A stretch of DNA of 64,000 nt from Fulvivirgaceae bacterium JP3-4 (GTDB lineage: Bacteria > Bacteroidota > Bacteroidia > Cytophagales > Cyclobacteriaceae). The stretch covers positions 975,663 through 1,039,662 of the forward strand of contig JARKND010000004.1 in assembly GCA_029309925.1 (NCBI GenBank), written 5' to 3'. A program made the translations under genes and the position numbers. The notes beneath the pieces were generated by a model that was given only the letters and a program-made list of their open reading frames with translations, had not been told where the DNA came from and searched no databases. Positions within the stretch are counted from its first letter, which is position 1. Every line of letters begins with the position of its first letter. Of this stretch, positions 24,954 through 33,484 are shown piece after piece.

Positions 24954-26375
24954 ATGAAAAATCTGACCCTTCTCATCATCATCGGGCTTTGCACATCATA
25001 CCATTGCGCGGCTCAGGTTGCCACGCTCCTTGAGAAAGGGAAAGCTCACTACGACAAAAACGAGTACCGGGAGGCACTTTACTACTTCAATCGACTTATT
25101 CGTCAGGACAGCATGAACGCCCTGGTGTACAAGATGCGCGGCAATTGTTACATGGAATTCAATCAGCTTGACAGTGCCGAGCGCGACTACTTTCGTGTGT
25201 TAAAGATTTCCAATCAATTTCCGGAAGCCTATTACAATCTCGCGAACGTCTATATTCACCGCAAAGACAATCAAAAAGCCGAAGGATTTATCCGGAAATT
25301 TCTCACAGCAGAACCGAACGATGCTGACGCACTCTTCCGACTGTCATCACTCCTCAAAGCGCGGGCAAGTGATTCGTCCTTCTACTATTTGACAAGAGCC
25401 TACGAGCGCGATTCACTTAACCCTTATTTCTACGCAACCCTGGCATGGGAGCACTTTTACAGGCAGAATGTACCGGTGGCGTTCAGGATGGCCAAAGCAA
25501 GCCGGGAAAAGTTTGGACTTACCAATGAACTGCTTCCGCTTGAAGCATATGCAGCGTTTTCACTGGGGAACTTCGGGCACGTGCTGCGAGTAGCAGACAC
25601 ATTATTGCAGAGGCAGCCCGATGAAGTCGGACATCATCTGTTAAAAACGAAAGCAACTATTCTCAACAATACTCCGCGCGACAAATACGTCCAGGACGGC
25701 TTTACCTTCCGGCTCAGTGAATATTCGAATGATCAGAAAAATATAGATTCATGGATTACAGATCCGCAGCACATCTACTACTATCCAAAATTGCTGGAGA
25801 AGTTTAAGAATACGCCAATGCAAATGAGCCTGCCAGAGTTTCTGATGGTATACTATGGTTTCACGTCCGATGAGCGCTACAGTCCGTACGGCATGGCCGC
25901 CTCTGCCATCCTCTCCGCAGCTAAGCCACAGTCTGCCCCGGAAGCAATGGAACTGTATCGTTCTGCGTTGGAAACCGATCCCTTTCACCTTCAGGCATAT
26001 GAATCTCTTGCGTCTGTGGCGATGGAATTGAAACTACAGGCGGATTTTCAGAAGGCCCTGACGCAATACATCGGCCTGATGGAGAGCATTCTCGCAACCG
26101 GCACAGGAAAATCAATGGACTCCGCCTATTTTGTTGTTTCTCCGCGGCATGAATATCATGTGCTGGCTTACCTCGGCTTGAAATCGACCATGCAATCACT
26201 CCTTCATGACGATGATCACAGCTACGACAAGCTTTCAACAACCGGAGAAGATGGAAAATCAGTGGACGTATATTTTAACATAGATAAACCATGGAACTCA
26301 ATGTCAGCCAGTTTATCTGATCCAAAGAAAAAAAAGAAGGATTCGAAGGATGATAAGAAGAAGCGTAAGCACTGA
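24954..26375 (+). CDS. Secreted TPR repeat protein
   Basis: 473 residues from MKNLTLLIIIGLCTSYHCAAQ, a signal peptide; the frame opens 39 bases earlier but that reading hides the signal. The N-terminal half holds about four tetratricopeptide repeats (KGKAHYDKNEYREALYYFNR, NALVYKMRGNCYMEFNQLDSA, PEAYYNLANVYIHRKDNQKA, DADALFRLSSLLKARA), and a further one lies near residue 340 (SAPEAMELYRSALETDPFHL). The C-terminus is a run rich in Lys and Asp (DPKKKKKDSKDD). Likely a periplasmic scaffold; partner unknown. The ParA-like gene starts 42 bases downstream, on the same strand. Confidence 0.85.
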   Translation: MKNLTLLIIIGLCTSYHCAAQVATLLEKGKAHYDKNEYREALYYFNRLIRQDSMNALVYKMRGNCYMEFNQLDSAERDYFRVLKISNQFPEAYYNLANVYIHRKDNQKAEGFIRKFLTAEPNDADALFRLSSLLKARASDSSFYYLTRAYERDSLNPYFYATLAWEHFYRQNVPVAFRMAKASREKFGLTNELLPLEAYAAFSLGNFGHVLRVADTLLQRQPDEVGHHLLKTKATILNNTPRDKYVQDGFTFRLSEYSNDQKNIDSWITDPQHIYYYPKLLEKFKNTPMQMSLPEFLMVYYGFTSDERYSPYGMAASAILSAAKPQSAPEAMELYRSALETDPFHLQAYESLASVAMELKLQADFQKALTQYIGLMESILATGTGKSMDSAYFVVSPRHEYHVLAYLGLKSTMQSLLHDDDHSYDKLSTTGEDGKSVDVYFNIDKPWNSMSASLSDPKKKKKDSKDDKKKRKH

Positions 26376-26417
26376 CGCGGTTGAATTGGCGTTTCGATTT
26401 TTTTTCTAATTTTAAGG

Positions 26418-27041
26418 ATGGCGAAAGTTATTTCGTTTATCAGCAGAAAAGGCGGCACCGGTAAGACAACCAATGCCATTAACCTGGCCACTACACTCAA
26501 TGCTTTAGGCAAACGCGTTGTCCTGGTAGAGACTGACACAAACTACACGCTGAACACCTTGCGCAAGATGGAAGTCTTCAAGTCGAAGGACAACGGTAGG
26601 ACTTTTGATATTCTCGGCTCGCAGGACCAGGCAGTGGCGCAGGAACTGACGGACCTGAAAAACAGCCGAAAGACAGATGTGGTGGTGGTAGACAGCGCAG
26701 GGAAAACTACTGACGAGGGCATCAAAAAACTTTGCCTGGTAAGCGATGTGGTGATCGTTCCGACAAGTCTTACACAAAATGATCTCCTGGTGACTTACCA
26801 GACGGTGACGGACCTGGCCCCGGCCCGTCAACTAAACCCCCAGTTGAAGATTCTTATACTCCCAAACCGCATTCACACCGGAACAAATCTTTATACGGTG
26901 AGAGAGAGTCTGAAAAATTTGGATGCAATAATCCTTCCGATCATTGTTCCGCAAAAAAATCTATTCGTCAACTTCAGCACTGTTGCTGCCGAAAAAGCAT
27001 ACGAACCCATCGCCCAGGAAATTTTAAAGCACCTGTCATGA
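26418..27041 (+). CDS. ParA/MinD-like ATPase (orphan)
   Basis: 207-residue deviant Walker A ATPase without the N-terminal HTH of plasmid ParA proteins, like the short cargo-positioning ParAs (McdA, MipZ, PpfA type). Walker A is SRKGGTGKTT with signature K11 and K16; the A' segment is VVLVETDTN (E39 where many have D); Walker B is VVVVDSAG with D92. Such proteins dimerise with ATP, bind DNA non-specifically and are released when a partner stimulates hydrolysis, which spaces plasmids, chromosomes or protein cargo. No ParB or parS-like site is nearby. The next gene overlaps by four bases and is the natural partner. Confidence 0.9.
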   Translation: MAKVISFISRKGGTGKTTNAINLATTLNALGKRVVLVETDTNYTLNTLRKMEVFKSKDNGRTFDILGSQDQAVAQELTDLKNSRKTDVVVVDSAGKTTDEGIKKLCLVSDVVIVPTSLTQNDLLVTYQTVTDLAPARQLNPQLKILILPNRIHTGTNLYTVRESLKNLDAIILPIIVPQKNLFVNFSTVAAEKAYEPIAQEILKHLS

Positions 27042-27424
27042 GCAAGAAGAAGAATACGCTGAAAGACCTGGACGAATTCCTGAAACAACAGGCAGCCACG
27101 CTGGTGACTCCGTCAAAGCTGAGCGAGACCGCCAACACATTGGAGCCCGTAAAAAAGCCGGAAGACGCACCGGCTCCTGCCGAAACTCCCGCACCTCGCG
27201 GTGAGATTTCGGTTGCCTCAATCGCACGCGACCTGAAGCAACTGTCCGTGATGCGAGGCGAGGCATTCAAAGATGACCTTTGCGCCATCATCCTTCAGGC
27301 GATGAACGATCAGTCGACCTACTCACCGGAAGACAAAATGCTTATCAACACAGCGCTTTACCTGCGGCATGGCTCGAACTGGAAAGAGGCGATTCGCCAA
27401 TACTGGAAGAATAAGGACGCCTAG
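27038..27424 (+). CDS. Small partner protein encoded with the ParA-like ATPase
   Basis: 128 residues, no recognised family. The start ATG overlaps the stop of the ParA-like gene (ATGA), so translation is coupled. Layout: a Lys-rich N-terminus with an amphipathic helix (MSKKKNTLKDLDEFLKQQ), a disordered Pro/Ala/Glu linker (about 35-55, KKPEDAPAPAETPAPRG) and a helical C-terminal domain (ISVASIARDLKQLSVMRGEAF ... LINTALYLRHGSNWKEAIRQYW). ParA activators such as ParB and McdB use a basic N-terminal peptide to trigger ATP hydrolysis, and the build here fits that; this is inference. The C-terminal part could bind the cargo or dimerise. Confidence 0.8.
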   Translation: MSKKKNTLKDLDEFLKQQAATLVTPSKLSETANTLEPVKKPEDAPAPAETPAPRGEISVASIARDLKQLSVMRGEAFKDDLCAIILQAMNDQSTYSPEDKMLINTALYLRHGSNWKEAIRQYWKNKDA

Positions 27425-27446
27425 CCCGTTCGCGCCACAAAAACTT

Positions 27447-27454
27447 TATATTTG
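27447..27454 (+). promoter_or_regulatory. Putative -7 promoter box of the trans-sulfuration gene
   Basis: TATATTTG matches TAnnTTTG exactly, 64 bases before the ATG at 27519. No clear -33 TTTG at the expected spacing. If used, the leader is roughly 57 bases. Confidence 0.4.
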
Positions 27455-27518
27455 CATTCACTAAACAATCGTCAAACGCGAACCGCGCGTTAGTGACTTT
27501 ACCAACTAATTACAGGTT

Positions 27519-28664
27519 ATGAAATTCGGAACAAAAGCAGTTCATGCGGGCGTTGCACCCGATCCGTCAACAGGCGCGATCATGACGCCAATCTTTCAGA
27601 CATCAACATACGTTCAGGAGGCACCCGCAAAACATAAAGGATATGCCTATGCACGCGGGGCAAATCCAACGCGAAATACACTCCAGAAAAGTCTTGCCGC
27701 ACTGGAGAACGGCCAGTTTGCGATTTGTTTCTCGTCTGGTATGGGCGCAACTGATGCGGTCATCAAATTACTCAACCCCGGTGACGAAGTGATTACCAGC
27801 AACGATCTGTATGGCGGATCATACAGGATGTTCAAAAGAGTTTTTGAGAAATATGGAATCAAGTTTCATTTCATCGACCTTACGAAGTCTTCAAACATTG
27901 AGCCGCTCGTAAACGATAAAACGAAATTGTTCTGGCTGGAGACTCCTACCAACCCGCTGATGAATATCGTTGATATCAAAGCATGCGTTGCCATCGCAAA
28001 AAAACGAAACATCCTTGTCGCTGTTGATAATACTTTTGCATCTCCTTATCTCCAAAACCCGCTCGACCTTGGGGCTGACATAGTGATGCACTCTGTTACA
28101 AAATATCTCGGTGGTCACTCCGATGTGATCATGGGGGCGCTTGTTCTCAACGATGAAAAACTCTACCAGGAGCTCGCTTTCATTCAGAATTCTTGTGGCG
28201 CTGTGCCGGGCCCGCAGGATTCATTCCTCGTACTTCGCGGAATCAAAACGCTGCATCTCCGCATGGAACGTCACTGTGTCAATGGAAGAAAAATTGCCGA
28301 ATATTTAAAGAAACATTCCAAGATCGGAAAGGTATACTGGCCGGGCTTTACTGACCACCCAAACCATGAGGTGGCGAAAGGTCAGATGCGTGACTTTGGC
28401 GGCATGTTGTCGTTTACACTGAAGGACGATAGCATGGAGAAAGCCAGCAAGCTCATGACGAGCGTGGAGCTGTTTTCGCTTGCCGAATCGCTGGGCGGTG
28501 TGGAATCGCTGATCAACCACCCCGCATCAATGACGCACGCGAGTATTCCGAAAGAAGAGAGACTTAAAGCAGGGCTTGTGGATTCGCTGATCCGCCTGTC
28601 TATCGGTGTCGAAGATCATGAAGACCTGATTGCCGATCTTGAGCAGGCACTTTCAAAGGTCTGA
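27519..28664 (+). CDS. PLP-dependent trans-sulfuration enzyme (cystathionine gamma-synthase / gamma-lyase family)
   Basis: 381 residues, a full-length Cys/Met metabolism PLP enzyme, fold type I. The Schiff-base lysine is K195 in HSVTKYLGGHSDVIMG; substrate and cofactor residues are visible in YARGANPTRN (residues 44-53), SSGMGATDA and LETPTNPLMNI. The family makes cystathionine from an O-acyl-homoserine and cysteine, or splits it; synthase and lyase cannot be told apart reliably by reading. Cytoplasmic. A terminator with a long T-run follows; the leader before it has the TATATTTG box. Neighbouring genes do not belong to methionine biosynthesis. Confidence 0.92.
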   Translation: MKFGTKAVHAGVAPDPSTGAIMTPIFQTSTYVQEAPAKHKGYAYARGANPTRNTLQKSLAALENGQFAICFSSGMGATDAVIKLLNPGDEVITSNDLYGGSYRMFKRVFEKYGIKFHFIDLTKSSNIEPLVNDKTKLFWLETPTNPLMNIVDIKACVAIAKKRNILVAVDNTFASPYLQNPLDLGADIVMHSVTKYLGGHSDVIMGALVLNDEKLYQELAFIQNSCGAVPGPQDSFLVLRGIKTLHLRMERHCVNGRKIAEYLKKHSKIGKVYWPGFTDHPNHEVAKGQMRDFGGMLSFTLKDDSMEKASKLMTSVELFSLAESLGGVESLINHPASMTHASIPKEERLKAGLVDSLIRLSIGVEDHEDLIADLEQALSKV

Positions 28665-28731
28665 TACTAGCAACAGCATGTTGGTTTTTCGCCTTAATTG
28701 ACCAAGTTCCAGCGAAGAAAATTTAACTGTG

Positions 28732-28765
28732 GCGCCCCGATCATAATCGCGGGCGCTTTTTTTTT
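28732..28765 (+). terminator. Rho-independent terminator with long T-run
   Basis: GCGCCC (28732-28737) pairs with GGGCGC (28751-28756), with an inner CGAT/ATCG extension of the stem, followed by nine T. It lies about 68 bases after the trans-sulfuration gene; the remaining gap up to 28946 shows nothing else. Confidence 0.88.
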
Positions 28766-28946
28766 GCGGTATCGAATAAACTGGTAGCCTGTTTGATTTT
28801 TCTATCCGTAGTTCTACTGAGAATAAGTACGTAACGGTATGGGTATACGCAAAAATAATAATGCGATTTACCGATGTAATATCCCGAATTATAATCGTGG
28901 TTGCTCGCAGCCGTTCATCCTTACATTTGTGAAAAACCTATACGAT

Positions 28947-29345
28947 ATGACAAAAGTAAATTTGATGAAGGAACCCTTCGTTGAGATCCATCTGGACAAC
29001 GCCAATAATGTGATTGTGGCAAAGTGGATCGGCTTCCTGAAGCCTCAGGAAGTTCGTAAAGGCTGCGCTTTCATGACAAGCTACATCAAAGACAACGGCC
29101 TGAAAAACCACCTCAGTGATCATCGCCAGCTGAAAGTGCTTTCAAAAGAAGTTCAGGACTACCTGACTATGGAATGGTTTCCGCAGGTTGAAAAAGTCGG
29201 GCTTCGCAAGGTTGGTGCAGTGGTTGCCGAGGACGTGTTTGCAGCCGCGACTGTGAACAAAGTGAATAAGGAAGGTGCCGTTGGTAACCTGATGATCAAC
29301 ATGTTTGATTCAGAAGACGGCTGTGTAAAGTGGCTTCTTAACTAG
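28947..29345 (+). CDS. STAS-like protein of unknown function
   Basis: 132 residues from MTKVNLMKEPFVEIH; the longer in-frame reading from 28839 adds residues without pattern. No signal or membrane segment. Strand/helix alternation (VIVAKWIGFLKPQEVRKG, FMTSYIKDNGLKNHLSDHRQL, MEWFPQVEKVGLRKVGAVVA) fits the STAS/SpoIIAA-like family found in Cytophagales, where members bind partners in signalling; a similar order of motifs occurs at 1529-1963. The stop is seven bases before the GTG start of the heme-protein-like gene, so both are one unit. A specific role with that enzyme is inferred only from the position. Confidence 0.78.
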   Translation: MTKVNLMKEPFVEIHLDNANNVIVAKWIGFLKPQEVRKGCAFMTSYIKDNGLKNHLSDHRQLKVLSKEVQDYLTMEWFPQVEKVGLRKVGAVVAEDVFAAATVNKVNKEGAVGNLMINMFDSEDGCVKWLLN

Positions 29346-29352
29346 ACTTCCT

Positions 29353-30453
29353 GTGGATCTGAATTTCGATCTTGAATTTAGACAGTGGCTCAAACGCACC
29401 GAGACCATCGTGGAGCTCGATCCGATTCATTTTGATAGCAAGATCGATCTTCTGCATTCTCTCAACACAAAAAAATTAACAAAGGAGATCGTACAGCTGA
29501 TGTATGATCTCCTCCCTCTTCCCGACCAGCTTGAAGCGTTTACCTACGAGGAAGCGGTGGCAACCATGCGCGACCTTGGCATCTTCATCGGTATCCTGAA
29601 GAAACATCGCATCGAACCCGTTGAAGCAGTACCCGAACTCGAATACGTGCTGCTCGTGCTCATGGTAAAAACTGAACTCCCTCCGCGCGACACCCTTATT
29701 CATTATACCTCCTGGAATCCCTCAGGGCCTCGCATCAGAACATACACCGGCCTTGACGATGAAAAGCATCTCATCGAGAGCGTGCGCATGGCAATGCCCG
29801 ATCTCTTCAGCGCAATCCTCGAGCTTGAACGTCTCCAGCACATTCCACTGAGTGATCCGATGTTTTCAGTTCACTGCCAGGTCGTTCAGGATAAGATCAG
29901 TGCAATGGTAAAAGGTATAGTTCACGCAAAACGCAACGTCTCTCCGGCTGTGTTTGCCAACGAACTCCGGTTTTACTACGATCCTATCAAAGTAGACTAC
30001 GGCAAAGACTACATCGGCCCGGGTGCCGTGGAAATGCCAATGTTTCTGTTTGATCACCTGTTGTGGAGTTGTGATCTTGCTGATGATGAATACGCAAATT
30101 TTAAGGAAGGATATCTTTATTACAATCTGCCGTTCGTTACTAAAATCTACTTCACCTTCAAAGGCAAACCATCGATTTTATCGCGTGCAATCCGCGATTT
30201 TAAGAATGAACCGGGTCCTGCTATTCTGCGATCGGCCTATCAGATCCAGCAACTGGGCAACACACTGAAGAGTTTCCGCATGCCGCACAAAAAACTTGCG
30301 GAGAATGCCTACGCCCATAGCGATGAACACAACCGCACAAAGGGAAGCGGAGGATATGCTCCGACAATTCTCGAAAAAATTCTGAACCTCCAGCTCGAAC
30401 GCTTTTCCGCCCTGCAGAAAGTAATGACTGAGGCGGATGAAGTCTCTAAATAA
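29353..30453 (+). CDS. PrnB-like (DUF1864) protein of the indoleamine/tryptophan dioxygenase superfamily
   Basis: 366 residues, all-helical in character, GTG start seven bases after the previous stop. I read it as a relative of monodechloroaminopyrrolnitrin synthase PrnB. The C-terminal part carries FRMPHKKL with H312 and then TKGSGGYAPTIL with GSGG at 331-334; in tryptophan dioxygenase a heme-ligand His (in NHVMLVHR) is followed by the GTGG loop, and PrnB has its heme ligand at about position 313. The central block HYTSWNPSGPRIRTYTG also fits the family as recalled. It would be a heme enzyme acting on an indole-type or similar substrate; the reaction here is unknown. No halogenase or other prn gene is nearby. 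Confidence 0.68.
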   Translation: MDLNFDLEFRQWLKRTETIVELDPIHFDSKIDLLHSLNTKKLTKEIVQLMYDLLPLPDQLEAFTYEEAVATMRDLGIFIGILKKHRIEPVEAVPELEYVLLVLMVKTELPPRDTLIHYTSWNPSGPRIRTYTGLDDEKHLIESVRMAMPDLFSAILELERLQHIPLSDPMFSVHCQVVQDKISAMVKGIVHAKRNVSPAVFANELRFYYDPIKVDYGKDYIGPGAVEMPMFLFDHLLWSCDLADDEYANFKEGYLYYNLPFVTKIYFTFKGKPSILSRAIRDFKNEPGPAILRSAYQIQQLGNTLKSFRMPHKKLAENAYAHSDEHNRTKGSGGYAPTILEKILNLQLERFSALQKVMTEADEVSK

Positions 30454-30456
30454 ATT

Positions 30457-30573
30457 GTGTTCGAGTGCTCAGGTGCCCGCGTGCTCATGTCTGTCAACGG
30501 ACTTACAGCAATAACACTGACAAGCCCGTTAACGAAGTCACATGAACACATGAGCACCTGAACACATTAACAC
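30457..30573. repeat. Long imperfect inverted repeat between convergent genes
   Basis: The left arm (30457-30490, starting GTGTTCGAGTGCTCAGGTGC) is the reverse complement of the right arm (30540-30573) at 26 of 34 positions. The inner part pairs too: GTCAACGGACTT near 30493-30504 with AAGCCCGTTAAC near 30521-30532. The whole 117-base stretch therefore folds into one long hairpin. It exactly fills the space between the PrnB-like gene and the end of the M16 peptidase gene and could terminate both. Within an arm the unit GTGCTCAGGTG / GTGCTCATGT is itself repeated. Confidence 0.78.
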
Positions 30574-30574
30574 A

Positions 30575-33352
30575 TTAATTGTTTGTCTTCAGCTTCACAT
30601 CGCCTATCGGCTTGATCGGGTTACCGTCAGCATCGATCGCGATGATCTCACTGAATCCGACTTCTTTCAAGCCGGCCATGATCTTCTCTTTATCACCGAC
30701 TACAAACCACGTTAGTTTCTCCGGACTCACCATTTGCTTGCTTACTTTTCTTACTTCGTCAAGCGTGAGTGCGCGTACGTTTTTGTCGTAGGTCTTATAA
30801 TAGTCTTCAGGCAATCCGTATTTGACAATTTCTTCGATAGATCCGCTAACAGCACCATTTGTTTCCCATCTGCCAGGAAGCTGCAGCACGGTGTTATTCT
30901 TCGTGCGGTCAAATTCCTCCTGCGTCATGGGCTTGTCAGTGACGAAGGATTTGAACTCCTTTATTATTTCCTGAACGGATTCCTTTGTCTTGTCGGTCTG
31001 CACCGGAGCATAGGCGAGCAACGGGCGCTGACCTTTGGCATCCCATACAAAACTTCCTGCACCGTACGACCAGTGTTTGTCCTCGCGCAGATTCATGTTC
31101 AAACGTGATGTAAAGTCCCCCCCAAGAACACTCATCATCGATTCGCGTGCGATCTCCGGAACTTTGCCGTAAGGATCCACGAGGTAACCCACCATGATCA
31201 CGGACTGCTGTGACTCGGGCTTGTCGATCACATAAACCGTATTGGCTTTTGCCTTTGCGGCAGCAGCAAGATTCTTCTTCGGAACATCAGCCTTCTTCCA
31301 TTTGTCAAAACGTCTTTCAAGGCCGTTCACAAGGTCCTTCATTTCGATATCACCGACAACGACAAGTGTTCCGTTGTTCGGCTTGAACCACGTGTCGTAA
31401 AACTTGATAATGTCTTCCCGTGTGATTGCGTTGACAGTCTCAACGTAACCTGTACCCGTCAGCGGATTTGAATAAGCGTGCCCTGTTCCGTACAGATATT
31501 TTGGTAACGCGCGCATCGCCATCTGGAACGGCTGTGTTCCTTCGCGCTTGATCGAATTTAGTTGCTGATCGCGAAGGCGTTTGAATTCATTTTCAGCAAA
31601 TGCCGGATTCAGCAGCAGATCCGCATACAGATCAAGCGATGGCTCCAGCGTCAACTTCAATGTGCTCATGTAGACGTATGACGCATCGAGGTCAGAGTAA
31701 GAGGCAATGCTTCCGCCAAGTGTTTGGAGCTTGTCACTGATCTGCAGCGCATTCATCGTCTTTGTGCCTTCATCAAGGAGGTTCAGTGCAAGAGCTGCGG
31801 TTCCCGGTTTTGCATACTGATCGGCAGCATAGCCTGCATCAAGAACAAGATTCATGGTAACGTTCGGAGTGTTCTTGCGCTGCGCAAGCACCACTTTCAA
31901 ACCATTTTTAAGCGTTGATGTCTGCAGGTCGGGGAATGACGATGCCGGCTGAGTACCGAGCGCAGGAATTTTTGAACGATCGGCTTCAGTACCGGTAACC
32001 TGATATGTCTGGAAAGGAGTACACACAATGGTGTGTTTTCCTGAAGTGAGCCAGTCCTTGATGGCTTTGTGAACATCGGCTACAGTGGCCTCCGCGAGGG
32101 TTTTGAGATCTTCCTTGTAGGCATCAGGACTTCCTCCATACACTTCGTATTCGGCAAGGATGTCGGACTTTCCACCGAAACCACCGATGCGTTCGAGTCC
32201 TTTAATGATGTTTGCAAAATATTCAGCGCGAACGCGATCGAGCTCTGCCTGTGTCGGTCCGTTCTTAATGAATTCGTCAAGTATAGCAATGGTAGCCGCT
32301 TCAATCTTTGCAGGGTCATTGCCTGGCTTTACGCGGGCCTGCATGGTGAAACGCCCGCCAAGTTCCTGTGCGTAGTTGTAGGCGCTCACAATCGTGGCGA
32401 TCTGATCTTCATACACAAGCTTTTTGAAAAGGCGCGAGCTTTTGCCGCTGCTGAGAATCGAGCCGGCAAGATCGAGGTAGATCGACTCCTTCGATCCCCA
32501 CTGCGGAGTATTCCAGTACATGCTGACACGTGCTTCCGTCACCATATCCTGATACGATTGACGCGTGTCCTGCGTGCGCTTCGCGATATTCACTTCAGGT
32601 TTCGCCAGCGATGGACCTGCTGGAATATTCCCGAAATATTTTTTCACTTTCTCGATCACCTCATCGGTCTTCACATCGCCTGCAATCACAAGCACTGAGT
32701 TGGCGGCACCGTAGTAGGTCTTGAACCAATCCTTCACATCATCAAGTGATGCTGCATTCAGATCATCCATCGAACCAATAACGGTCCACGAATAAGGATG
32801 ACCTGCGGGATAGGAAGCTTTCGTCACCATCTCTCCCTCGCGGCCATAAGGATTGTTTTCTCCCTGGCGCTTCTCGTTCTGCACGACACCACGCTGCTCA
32901 TCCAGACGAGCCTGATCGATGACACCGAGAAGGTGTCCCATGCGGTCAGACTCCAGCCACAAAACCTGGTCGAGTGCAGCTACCGGAACATTCTGAAAAT
33001 AATTGGTCCGATCACTGTTCGTGGTACCGTTGAGATCGGTCGCTCCTATCGCTTCCAGTGCTTTGAAATAGTCGTTGTTAAAATGTTCGCTGCCGTTGAA
33101 CATCAGGTGCTCAAAGAGGTGAGCAAACCCTGACTTGCCGGTCTTTTCGTTTTTTGAGCCAACGTGATACCACACGTTAACAGCGACAATCGGTGCCTTG
33201 TGATCTTCGTGTACGACCACACGGAGACCGTTGTCGAGTACAACCTTTTTAAAGGGAATGTTGACGTTCGCTGGATCGACCAGCGAGGTCTGGGATTGCG
33301 CCACCGTTGCAAGGAACAATCCCAACAATGAAATGAGAAGATGCTTTTTCAT
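30575..33352 (-). CDS. M16 family zinc metallopeptidase, two-half fusion
   Basis: 925 residues with a signal peptide (MKKHLLISLLGLFLATVAQS), so periplasmic or surface. Four M16 domains in one chain: the first half has the inverted zinc motif HLFEH at residues 78-82 with the downstream Glu in DEQRGVVQNEKRQ, so it is active; the second half (from about residue 470) lacks HxxEH and serves for the substrate chamber, as in pitrilysin and PqqL-like proteins. Such enzymes degrade short peptides imported or shed in the envelope. Downstream of the start on the far side lies a 132-base gap with no gene. Confidence 0.95.
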   Translation of the reverse strand: MKKHLLISLLGLFLATVAQSQTSLVDPANVNIPFKKVVLDNGLRVVVHEDHKAPIVAVNVWYHVGSKNEKTGKSGFAHLFEHLMFNGSEHFNNDYFKALEAIGATDLNGTTNSDRTNYFQNVPVAALDQVLWLESDRMGHLLGVIDQARLDEQRGVVQNEKRQGENNPYGREGEMVTKASYPAGHPYSWTVIGSMDDLNAASLDDVKDWFKTYYGAANSVLVIAGDVKTDEVIEKVKKYFGNIPAGPSLAKPEVNIAKRTQDTRQSYQDMVTEARVSMYWNTPQWGSKESIYLDLAGSILSSGKSSRLFKKLVYEDQIATIVSAYNYAQELGGRFTMQARVKPGNDPAKIEAATIAILDEFIKNGPTQAELDRVRAEYFANIIKGLERIGGFGGKSDILAEYEVYGGSPDAYKEDLKTLAEATVADVHKAIKDWLTSGKHTIVCTPFQTYQVTGTEADRSKIPALGTQPASSFPDLQTSTLKNGLKVVLAQRKNTPNVTMNLVLDAGYAADQYAKPGTAALALNLLDEGTKTMNALQISDKLQTLGGSIASYSDLDASYVYMSTLKLTLEPSLDLYADLLLNPAFAENEFKRLRDQQLNSIKREGTQPFQMAMRALPKYLYGTGHAYSNPLTGTGYVETVNAITREDIIKFYDTWFKPNNGTLVVVGDIEMKDLVNGLERRFDKWKKADVPKKNLAAAAKAKANTVYVIDKPESQQSVIMVGYLVDPYGKVPEIARESMMSVLGGDFTSRLNMNLREDKHWSYGAGSFVWDAKGQRPLLAYAPVQTDKTKESVQEIIKEFKSFVTDKPMTQEEFDRTKNNTVLQLPGRWETNGAVSGSIEEIVKYGLPEDYYKTYDKNVRALTLDEVRKVSKQMVSPEKLTWFVVGDKEKIMAGLKEVGFSEIIAIDADGNPIKPIGDVKLKTNN

Positions 33353-33484
33353 ATAGGGTGTTTAAAGGATACCTAAGGTAGGTGATAAACCCAAATGAAA
33401 AAAGCATCAGGTTACAAGCGGTAGCTTTCTCCGGAACCACACCAGAGTTTCTACCCCGGACGGAAATCCAATTTTAAATTATAG

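Noticed and set aside
26418..27424. Plasmid or phage partition locus.
   Set aside because: No ParB, parS-like repeats, replication or phage genes are nearby; neighbours are chromosomal metabolic genes.
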